Shown here: positions 10,674 through 19,104 of the stretch, piece after piece
Numbering within the stretch: the stretch's first letter is position 1
Layout: every line of letters begins with the position of its first letter
Origin: Teratosphaeria epicoccoides
Taxonomy: Eukaryota > Ascomycota > Dothideomycetes > Mycosphaerellales > Teratosphaeriaceae
Assembly (NCBI GenBank): GCA_021401465.1
Contig: JADDMT010000220.1
Span: 1-33,049 of the forward strand
DNA: 33,049 nt
Direction: 5' to 3'
Notes under the pieces: model-generated
What the model saw: only the letters and a program-made list of their open reading frames with translations
The model's database searches: none
Told to the model about the DNA's origin: nothing
Made by a program: the position numbers and the translations under genes

Positions 10674-10820
10674 TGTTATAAGCTACATAACCGCTACATA
10701 TGTAGTACTTATACTAACCTATGTTCATTATTACATGACATGTAAACTTGTCCCTTTTAGCCCTTTAGGTTAATCAGTTTGCCTTTTACTATTAGATTAT
10801 TTAGTACTCTGTTACTAACA
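10674..10820 (+). repeat. LTR-like direct repeat, right copy
   Basis: It begins TGTTATAAGCTACATAACC after a purine tract and ends about GTTACTAACA, giving TGTTA/TAACA ends. Compared with 10276-10418 it is about 145 bp of near-collinear sequence. It overlaps a 68-codon hydrophobic open frame that I regard as chance. Confidence 0.55.
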
Positions 10821-11940
10821 GCTATTAAACATGCCATTAAACATAATATCTTAGCGCTAGTTATAGTATTAGCATTTACTATGCTATTACTCTTAATTAC
10901 TGTAGATCTAGTTACTCTAATTGTAGTAGGTCTTACGCTAGCGCTAGCTCTTTCTTTACTAACAGCAAGTAGGGATATTTCTTAATGCTGCTATAATAGT
11001 ACTTGAGGAGTACATGTAGTTAGTACTACTTAGTGTCTATAGTGTTTATTAAGACGCTAAGTATAGTAAAGCTAAGACAAGGTAGCTACTAGTATTAAGA
11101 CACTAGCTATTTAACTAACTAATAGCATTATTAGAGCTTACTAGCCTTTATGTTATAGGTAAGTAACATGTACATTAAGGCTTATGTAGTATTTAACAAG
11201 TATAATCAAGGAGAGAGAGACTATCTGCTAGGTATCTAGCCCTTTAAAGCTAGGCTTGTTAGGGGTTACGTATAGGCTACTAGCCTATATTAGGGACTTA
11301 GGGCCTTGCCCTTTATAATACTCCCCCTCCTCCCTCCCTTCCTCCTCTTCTACTATCTATAGTCCCTAGGCAAGCAGGAGGAATCTAAGAGAACCTAAGG
11401 CCTTCCCTGCCTTTTACGTCTAAATCTAGGCAGAGCTAATTAAAGAAGCAGTGTTATAGAGACAACTACTGTTTACGCTTGTCTGCCTAGTATGCTCTAG
11501 ACTCTACGCCTTTTTATAGGGCGCCTAAAGTTTACTTTACCTGCCTAACTTTACTTTACTTTACTTCTATTCATTAAATTCCGAGCTATTATAGGGGTAC
11601 TCTAAGGCCTATGCTAGCATGTCCCCTTCCCTAAAAGAATCTCCCTATAAGGGACAGGTACATAGTATTACTAGGACTGTCTACAAGGTAACTAAGAGAG
11701 TCTAAGAATAGACAAAAGAAGCAGGACAGCTTAGCTTAAGCATGACTTAAGAGCTAAGCGGAGTATAGGAGTACTAACTTACATATAGTAGAGGGGCAGA
11801 GGTTTGTAACATTTACCCCTCCCCCCTTAAAGCGTTAAGGTCCTCTAAGACAAACCATATAATACGCAAAGGTCATGTCGTTTTCTTTACTCTTATAATC
11901 GCTATTTACATTATTCTCATGCTTTGCTATAGTAGGTACA
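10821..11940. other. RIP-type AT-rich DNA, no gene seen
   Basis: Stops are dense in all frames. It contains simple-sequence patches such as cctaactttactttacttta (about 11547-11566) and a pyrimidine-rich run at about 11323-11355, which could be the complement of an old polypurine tract. No gene or clear element boundary is visible. Confidence 0.45.
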
Positions 11941-12074
11941 TGTTAAAGATTAACCCTAGGTTAATCTTGAATCTAGGGAACTAGTATAGGGTAAACCTTC
12001 TTCTAAGTGTTAAAGATTAACCCTAGGTTGATCTTGAATCTAGGGAACTAGCGTAGGGTAAACCTTCTTCTAAG
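11941..12074. repeat. Tandem duplication, 2 x 67 bp
   Basis: Unit 1 is 11941-12007 and unit 2 is 12008-12074. They differ at a few bases, mainly transitions. Each unit contains the near-palindrome gattaaccctaggttaatc followed by ttgaatctagggaacta. No coding role is visible. Confidence 0.85.
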
Positions 12075-12375
12075 TAGAGGTTATTAGCTGCTTTAACACA
12101 GGCTATAATACTAGCTCTTACTACGTTAACAGGGGCAGCTACACTGACGAGGATTTAACTGTAGTTATAGGTGTTAGTAGTAGATACCTCTTGTAATAGG
12201 TAGCGACTAGCTCTTATGTGTTAACTAACGCCTCTTTAGTCTCCTACGTATTATTACTCTTGTTATATCCTTTCTACTATACCTTGTACTTACGCTACTA
12301 TTCTTAGGCCTCGCTCTTCTTAACTTGTCCTCGCTTCTTGACTAGCTTGGTATCTAATATCTCCTCTACTTCCTA
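12075..12375. other. Flank of family 1 copy C, no gene seen
   Basis: AT-rich mutated sequence with no recognisable frame. It directly borders the outer edge of the copy C LTR at 12376. Confidence 0.45.
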
Positions 12376-12487
12376 TAATATAGATGTATATGCTATATAA
12401 TATGAAAATATCTCGTAGTATGACAGAGTAATCTAACCTTTAATAGGTACAAGATAGCGCTACTTTCTGCTTATTACAGAGGTAGCG
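12376..12487 (-). repeat. Family 1 copy C LTR, left fragment
   Basis: This fragment starts TAATATAGATGTATATG (TGATATAG in less mutated copies) and runs in the minus-LTR orientation up to gcagaggtagcg. It is interrupted there by copy A. The remaining part of the same LTR resumes at 28067 after a second TAGCG. Together the parts make an LTR of about 389 bp. Confidence 0.85.
12483..12487. repeat. Target site duplication TAGCG (left) of copy A
   Basis: TAGCG lies directly before the copy A 5' LTR at 12488, and TAGCG follows its 3' LTR at 28067-28071. In uninterrupted LTRs (for example gaggtagcgctaa at about 16423-16435) the five bases occur once, which proves the insertion point. Confidence 0.9.
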
Positions 12488-12877
12488 TGATACAGTTAAT
12501 ACTAGGGGGCTATTAGAGCCGCATAGGTTCTAATGCCCGCCTCTAGCATGTAGTAACCCTGCTATACATAGCAAGGGGGTCCTTTGTACATACGTTAGCT
12601 TGTATGTCGTCTAAGTAGGATTAATGCTTGACGTAGGATGCCCCTATGTCGCTAACCCTATAGTACCCCTACGGGGGCTTCCTGACCCTACGGTACTCCT
12701 ACAGGGTTAGGCTCGGACATGCTTTCCCTAATTAAGGGGCGTTAGGGGTTATAAGCACCTCTAGTACTACCTCTGTAATAAGCAGAAAGTAGTGCTATCT
12801 TGTACCTATTAAAAGGTCAGATTACTCTGTCATACTACGAGATATTTTCATATCATATAGCATATACATCTATATTA
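12488..12877 (+). repeat. Copy A 5' LTR (390 bp)
   Basis: It begins TGATACAGTTAATACTAGG and ends CATATACATCTATATTA. It carries a TATA box (tataag, 12750-12755) 34 bases before agaaagtag (12784-12792), the predicted transcript start. It includes a 30-bp internal duplication (about 12655-12715) that is absent from the 360-bp LTRs of copies B and D. Confidence 0.9.
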
Positions 12878-12880
12878 GTT

Positions 12881-12889
12881 CTACTTTCT
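12881..12889 (+). promoter_or_regulatory. Copy A primer binding site, self-priming type
   Basis: CTACTTTCT lies three bases after the LTR and is the exact complement of AGAAAGTAG at 12784-12792 inside the same LTR. In Tf1-type elements the start of the transcript folds back on such a site to prime reverse transcription. This is inferred from sequence only. Confidence 0.55.
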
Positions 12890-12926
12890 CCCCCCTGCTT
12901 TGCAGTCTAGTAGAGAATACTATAAT

Positions 12927-15900
12927 ATGTCTAGAGTACTACGAACTCATAACTAACGCGTAGCGAGCACTATACTAAGCGCCTGTAATAGCGAAGCTAG
13001 CCTAAGTAAGCAGCCTGTAGGAGTACCCCCTGCGAGCGGAACTACATTAAACGACAGTTCTACTAGAGGCTAATTACGTAGTAGACAAGGTAATAGATCC
13101 CTCGTATAGGGACTATAGCTAAACCTGACTATTAACCTAGCCCTTATAGCCATGATTGTCGATTAGGTCGCAAACTACCTTGCGAACTAGAGCTAGAGCC
13201 GCACCCCTTCTAGTAGCGACAACAGCGAGGACGACGAAGACGTCGCCACGAGTAGTACTAATAAACTAGCGGATGAAGAAATCTAGCAAGGATTCATACT
13301 AGGGACCTATGAAGACAATGTACTAGCAGGCGTAGACTCTCTACGTATGCCTGCGAATCTAGTGCCTAAGTTCGGGGCTATAGTAGGCTAACTAGGAGGC
13401 AGTCGTAACGCATGTAACCTAAAGCCGTTTAAGGGAGATACCTTAAAGGAGGCTCAAACTTTCTTGCAGGCGTGTAAGGCAGTTTTTGTGCTTAACCTAT
13501 GCGGATATTCTATAGAGGGCAAACAGGTTGCCTTTAGTGTGATATAGCTTAAAGAGGATAAGGAACCTCGTAACAATTAGCATGAGCAGTATAACCTTAT
13601 ACAGGTCTACGACAGAACGTATACGTAGGCAGACTTTCGCTAGTTCTGTGTCGACTAGGTCACTTAAGGATCTAGGTAACTATGCCCTTACTATGTCTGT
13701 TAAGTATAAGAAGGCTAAGTAGGGGAAGGGACAAATAACCTCTAGCTTCGCTACCTACCTCGCTACACTTAAGGGACAGATGCTACCCTATACTAAGACG
13801 TAACGCGTACGGCACCTACTCGTCAAGCTTGATGACAATCTTCAGAACATAATCATGACTTTTCATGAACTTCAGACAACTTAGTAAGACCTTGTGTCTC
13901 TTGTGACACGTATAGAGATTACCTTGAAGCGAAATAGAAAATTAGGCGGCAAGGACAATAAGCGTTTAAGCCCCGAACCTACTAAAGGGCCGCTATTACA
14001 AGCGCCCTAAGGGTTACGTCTAATGCAGTAGTTTATTCCGGAGAAGCAAGCTCTCCGAGCCTAAAGATAGTAGCGAGAAGCCTCTAAGTAGCTACTATAT
14101 CTGTAGAGTAAAGGACTACTAGGTAGCTTACTATCCTAAACGAAGTAATAGGAAGAAGGTAAACAAGGTGTCTGAAACCTCCCGAGAGAGGAGGCGAAAG
14201 AATGACAAGCCCGAGACAACTAAATAGCTACCGCGGGTATCTAAGCTGTCTGTTACTAATAGTGTAGACTTGTAGCCTGCCTAGCGCCTATCTAGTACGG
14301 TCCGAGTTAATAGCTCGCTTAAGCTAGTAGACTATATGTTAGACGACCTTGCGGAGGTTAATGTAATACCCTAGTAGGTAATCGTACGGCTTAGATTAAA
14401 GCTAATCCTAGGAGCCCTGCTACCTACTATGAAGTCCTTTAAGGCAAAGGCGTAGTAGCTTAAGGTACGTATAACGTGCGCCTCTAACTCGCGGACTCCT
14501 TAGGAAGAGCGCGAGACTAACGAAGTCTTCTACGCTAAAGACGTTCCTAATAAGGAGCTCCTACTAGGCCGCTCTTAGCGCTACAAGCAGGGAGTCATTG
14601 TTAATAGGGCTACTAATAACTAGTTCTATGGCTCTAAAGGCAAAGTTCCTGTAGTAAGGATACGTGACGCACATAGCTTCTACAAGGACATGAAGAAGGT
14701 CTAATGTGTATATGTAGTCCGCATACAGAACGTCAGGGAAGACGTTACCCTCCTGCCTAAGTTAGGGGAATACGCCGATATTTTCGACGTAGAGGCTGCA
14801 GCCTATGCCTAGGCCCTAGACTCGGAGCATGCGATTAACCTTAAGGAGGGTTATAATCCTCCGCATTAACCTCTATACCCTATGTTAGAATCTTAGCTCG
14901 AAACACTTCGAGACTACCTCTACAAGGCGCAAAAGAACGCGTAGATCCGACAAAGCGACAGCGAGGCTAGAGTGTTAGTAATGTTCCTCCTGAAGAAGGA
15001 CAACACGCTCTGCCTATACGTTAACTATAGGGGCCTTAATGTAGTAACTTAGAAGAACTGCTACCCCCTACTACTTATTAGCGAGACGCTTGACTACCTT
15101 AGTTACGCTGCTATCTTCTTGTCTATCGACTTGAAGGATGCCTACTACTAGATACTAATCCAAAAGGGCGACAAGTAGAAGACTACGTTCCGAATGTAGT
15201 ATAGACACTTCGAGTATATAGTAATGCTGTTTAGATTAACTAACATACTAGCGACTTTCTAGGCGTACATTAATTAGGCCCTAGGAGGAGCATATTTAGC
15301 ATCTAAAGATAGTACTTAAACGGCTCTATAAGTTTGCTCTGTATGCGAACCTAAAGAAGTACTTATTCCTAACAGATAGGATTAAGTTTCTTGGATACAT
15401 CGTTTCTACAGAAGGAGTCATTATAGATGACTAAAGGGTGTCTGTAATTACAGAGTAGCTATAGCTAACTACCCTCCGAGAAGTACAGGTATTCCTAGGA
15501 TTTACTAACTTCTATTACAGATTTATATGATCCTATTCGAAGATCGTGGCTCCCCTTACGGCCCTCGCAAAGGGCGTAATTCAAGGTAAAAAGCTAGGGA
15601 TAGTGCCTTAGGAGGAGGCTTAGAGCAAGGCTTTCTCTAAACTTAAAGCAGCTTTTTAAACTACACCTATACTTTAGCACTTTAACCCTACTACGAAGAT
15701 CTGAATAGAGACCGATGCTTCGAAATTCGTAATAGCCGCAATTTTATCGTAGCTCTAGTCACACAAATGTAGTACGTAATAGTACCTAATTGCCTTCTAG
15801 TCGCGGAAGATGCAGGGCGCTAAGCTTAATTACAAGACTTACGACTAAGAGCTTTTAGCTGTTATCGACGGCTTCAAGGAGTACTAACACTATCTCGAAG

Positions 15901-16309
15901 GCGTAGCGCACCCTATTAAGGTGCTTACTAACTATAATAACCTTCGTAGCTTCATAGGCGTGAAGCAGCTAAGTAGTCGGCAAGCAAGGTAGGCGACTTT
16001 CCTCGCTAGCTTTGACTTTGTTATCTAGCATCGTTCTAGGAAGACGAATCTAGCTAACAGTCCTTCGCGACGACCGGACTACGACACTAGGGAGCAGGGT
16101 GACTAACAGCTCCTCCCTACGCTGTAGACGAAGCTTGTAGTGTAGGGTAGCAACCTGTCGTTAGCTCCTCTTATAGGTCGACTACAGGTCTAATAGGGCC
16201 TTACAGCCTCCGCTAGCGATGAACCCTCCTATCTAGTAGCTGTAGCAACTATGTCTAGCTTAATCTGTGCGGTAGTTTACTAGCTTACATGTAGTAAACA
16301 TGCGATGTC
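12927..16309 (+). pseudogene. gag-pol: Copy A gag-pol, 5' part (gag, protease, RT, RNase H)
   Basis: The start ATG at 12927 opens with the same residues as the copy B gag (MSRVLRT-). The matter follows in order: gag with GLNVCGYS-like and VKLDDNLQN motifs (about 13815), a decayed zinc knuckle (about 14095), the protease region (LDDLAEVNVIP, about 14340), reverse transcriptase (LYVNYRGLN near 15010 and LKDAYY near 15130), and RNase H (IETDAS near 15705, then KLNYKTYD near 15825). TAG and TAA stops occur every few dozen codons. The frame ends where copy B inserted, between RNase H and integrase, and resumes at 24479. Confidence 0.88.
16305..16309. repeat. Target site duplication ATGTC (left) of copy B
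   Basis: ATGTC lies directly before the LTR at 16310 and again directly after the LTR at 24478 (24479-24483). The uninterrupted site is visible inside copy B itself (complement of about 20619-20635, gcatgcgatgtctaaag), where ATGTC occurs once. Confidence 0.95.
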
Positions 16310-16669
16310 TAATATAGATGTATGTGCTATATGATATAGAAATATCTCGCAGTGTAGCAGAGTAATCCGACCTTTTAGTAGGTACAAGACAGCGCTGCTT
16401 TCTGCTTATCGCAGAGGTAGCGCTAAGGGTACTTATAACCCCCGACGCTCCTCAATTAGGGAAAGCATGTCCGAGCCTAACCCCGTAGGGGTACCGTAGG
16501 GTCAGCAACGTAGGGGCGTCCTACGTCGACAACTAATCCTACTCGGACGACATACAAGCCAACGTATGTACGAAGGACCCCCTTGCTATATGTAGCAGGG
16601 TCACTATATGCCAAGGGCGGCTATTAGAACCCATGCGGTTCAAATGGTCCCCTAGTATCAACCGTATCA
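16310..16669 (-). repeat. Copy B 3' LTR (360 bp)
   Basis: On the minus strand it begins TGATACGGTTGATACTAGG at 16669 after the tract ggaggaggggcag, and ends CATCTATATTA at 16310. It is nearly identical to 24119-24478. Confidence 0.93.
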
Positions 16670-16686
16670 CTGCCCCTCCTCCTATG
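16670..16686 (-). other. Copy B polypurine tract
   Basis: Read on the minus strand, ataggaggaggggcag directly precedes the LTR start TGATACGG. Ty3/Gypsy elements prime second-strand synthesis at such a tract. Confidence 0.75.
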
Positions 16687-17467
16687 AGGATGTCCCTAGC
16701 CTCACTAAGTGACGCACGCAGAACATATAGGGTACGGGATGTAGCACGCTTACACCGCGCAAGGGTGAATAGGTAGATAGCCTGCGCAACATGTGTCATG
16801 CGTACACCTTAACACCTTCGTAGCGAGTACAGGGCGGAGGCTGCTAACTCGGGCGGGTTTTAATCCGTCACATGTTAGGCGGCTTCGTAACACCTTCGCT
16901 TTACATGCGGATCGAGATATCAGGAAACCACGAGTACGTACTTCGGTTAATCCTTGAAATTATAGGGCGAGCATGCGCGCCGGCCTCGCTAAGTAGCTTG
17001 GCCGTCCCTATTTAGTCGTGACTGTGAAGAACGTGTCGCAGAACCTTAGGGTAGTAGGAAAGTGCGCGGACGCTCTACGCGCGCCGCTCGAAACGGCAGG
17101 AGCGCGCTCCTAGCGCGGGCCTCGCCACATTCCCATGCTAGTAGGCTAGCACGAGTGTAGTCGGCGCACATGCGTAACAGCCGCGTTATCCGTTATTACA
17201 TCATTCGGTCCCCTTGTAAGTCAACTAAAGGCAGGTACTCTGCGCATGTAGTTCGAGTCACTAGCTTAACGGTTGCGGTAGGCAACAGGGGGGCTGTCAG
17301 AGGGTATAAAAACCTCGTCGCTTCCCAAACTTTCCTGTTCTAAGACACTAACATCGACCTCCGCTCCTACTTCGCTTAGCTTGCGCCTCGCCGTGTCTGC
17401 GGGTCTGTACTAGAGCTCCTTCTTCTTCAATCAATTAATCAAGATCAATTAACCTGTCTTAGCTATA
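16687..17467 (+). promoter_or_regulatory. Upstream region of the family 1 antisense gene
   Basis: This 0.78-kb stretch between the LTR and the accessory gene is unusually rich in CG. It holds a TATA box (tataaaa, 17305-17311) about 157 bases before the ATG at 17468. It also holds a perfect 14-bp palindrome aggagcgcgctcct (17098-17111) and an A/T-rich leader with repeated tcaatcaattaatcaagatc-like sequence just before the start. These are the parts expected of a separate promoter firing against the direction of gag-pol. The region is partly deleted in copies A and C. An 86-codon frame on the other strand at 16539-16799 is taken as chance. Confidence 0.55.
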
Positions 17468-18964
17468 ATGGCTCATGTGCTACAGACTAAGTTCGACGCT
17501 ACTTGCTCTGCCCGCGATTGTCGCTCGTGTCGACGATGCCTCGACAACCTTAGTAGCCAAGCTGCACACATCTCCCCTCCGCGTGTTAGTAAGGCGTCCC
17601 CTACCCGCGAGGTATGCGTGACTTGTACTAACCGAAGCGTAGCCGAGATCTGCGTTAGCGGATTTGACAAGGGCGGTGTCTACTATAATTATGTTAACTG
17701 TAATAGCAAGCATCAGAAATGCCAAGACCTCCCTGAAGAGGTGTATGGCGAGTATAACTAGCTCTGCCGTAACATCGATGACTTCTAGAGTGCGCGTGAC
17801 AAGGGGATTGCCGAAGGTACTCTGACCATGAACAGGCTACAGGCTAAGTACCGCGAGGCACTCGCCTACCTGCTTGGCGCCCTCTCGTGCTTCACCGCGA
17901 CTGCTAACCGTTCTCACGGCAGTGTTCGCTTCGACTCTCTGCTAACAGGCGAAAACGTTTGTCTAGGTCTAATCGCAGACTTAGTCTAGAAGATCTTGAA
18001 GGTGCTAACCATTAGGGTCGAGACCTTCGCCATAGTACGCATATAGTGCGGGTACCCTCTAAGTATGAAATGCTAACTTTTCCGCTAGGCTAATGTTAGC
18101 GTCGAGAAGTATCCGACTAGCCGTCAGCGTTAGCAACTCGGGGCCCTTGCCTCTATTAACGATGACTTCGAAACGCGGATGATCCGCAAGAAGGTTATCA
18201 AGCAATTCGCCGCTCCCGCTACTAAGGCCACGCCCTAGCGCCGTACCGAGAGGCAGCCTGCCTCTAAGCCGGTCCCGAGGACTAAGCCGTAAGTTACTCA
18301 CTCGAATCCTGTCGCGTGCGTATAGCTAACACATTGTAGCGCTACCGCCTACGCCGCCTCGACGCTACTGTCTAAGAAGAAGAAGAGGGCCAGGGCCGAA
18401 ATTGAGGTCAGTGACGAGGAAGCCGAGCCTTCCCTGCTTGCGACCCGCACTACGTCCGTCAAGACGCTAAGGCACAAGCCTCTAGGCCAGATCTTTGAGG
18501 ATGAGGAGGATGATGACGCTTAGGATACCTTCGGTCCTAACGTGATCCCTTCGCGCCATAGTGTCACTACACTAGTTGCGCCTAAGGGAGACACCGAGTC
18601 TGATGATGTAGTCGACACTCGTGTCAAGAAGCGCAAGATAATCTCGAGGGCCGAGCGTGACAGCCGCAAGCGCGCTCGAGTCTCTTCGCCTTCTAATGCT
18701 AAGGATGAGGTAGTCGTCGCGACTAGGCGCGGTAAGGGTGTCGCTAGTTCTCTGGCTACTATAGGCTCTAAAGACGAGCTCCCTTGCAACCTACTAAAGA
18801 AGAAGATGCCAGCCTCTCTTCGTGGCGTTGCTACCCCCGTTACTCATAGTCGCTTCGGGGTGTTTAGTAGACCCCGTGCAGGTAGGCAGTCCCTAGCGGA
18901 CCGCAACAAGAAAGACTCTCCTGCTTTAGGTTTAGTCAGGAAGCCCCTAACTAGTAGTCGCTAA
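17468..18964 (+). pseudogene. Family 1 antisense accessory gene: Cys-rich N-terminus, basic nuclear-type C-terminus
   Basis: A single frame of 498 codons runs from ATG 17468 to TAA 18962-18964 without a frameshift. It is broken by about eleven stops, nearly all TAG, as RIP makes from CAG and TGG. Residues 13-62 hold seven cysteines in two groups (C13, C18, C21, C24 and C50, C53, C62), suggesting zinc binding. The middle (about 110-260) looks helical. The last 200 residues are basic and acidic in turn: KKKKRARAEIEVSDEEAEP, VKKRKIISRAERDSRKRARV and a final stretch open for 140 codons. This suggests a nuclear or nucleic-acid-binding protein. It lies between pol and the 3' LTR on the opposite strand, tail to tail with pol (140 bp apart). 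Copies exist in copy A (27510-26187) and copy C (28671-29416). I do not recognise the family. It could be a captured host gene or a regulator of the element. Confidence 0.7.
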
Positions 18965-19104
18965 GCATTAGCTACGAAGCTAATCCGAGCATGTCTCTTG
19001 TTCTTCTTAGGTTTATTCTAGGTGTGCCTTTAGGCATCAATGATGTATGAGTAGGGCGTTTGCTTCTCGTTGTCACTTCGCGCGTCATACGCTACATACA
19101 CATG

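Larger units (their letters stand above)
10276..10820 (+). mobile_element. Small LTR-element relic with two ~145-bp direct repeats
   Basis: Two direct repeats (10276-10418 and 10674-10820) flank about 255 bp. The second repeat begins TGTTATAAG right after a purine-rich tract (taggggggagtaa), as a 3' LTR follows a polypurine tract. The internal part just before it (10560-10670) reads in one frame as a basic, glutamine-rich polyprotein tail broken by TAG stops. This fits an internally deleted LTR retrotransposon of a family different from 1 and 2. The superfamily cannot be told. Confidence 0.5.

Noticed and set aside
10779..10985. 68-codon hydrophobic open frame (membrane-like)
   Set aside because: It lies across the end of an LTR-like repeat in TA-rich DNA. 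Runs of Leu, Ile, Val and Thr are what mutated CTA/ATA/GTA/ACT-rich sequence encodes by chance.
12376..12877. Large inverted repeat (arms about 105 bp), possible palindromic element or MITE
   Set aside because: It is fully explained by insertion of copy A (plus LTR) into a minus-strand LTR of copy C, proved by the TAGCG duplication.
16539..16799. 86-codon minus-strand frame
   Set aside because: It runs from the accessory gene's upstream region into the LTR, is interrupted in the other copies and has no domain.
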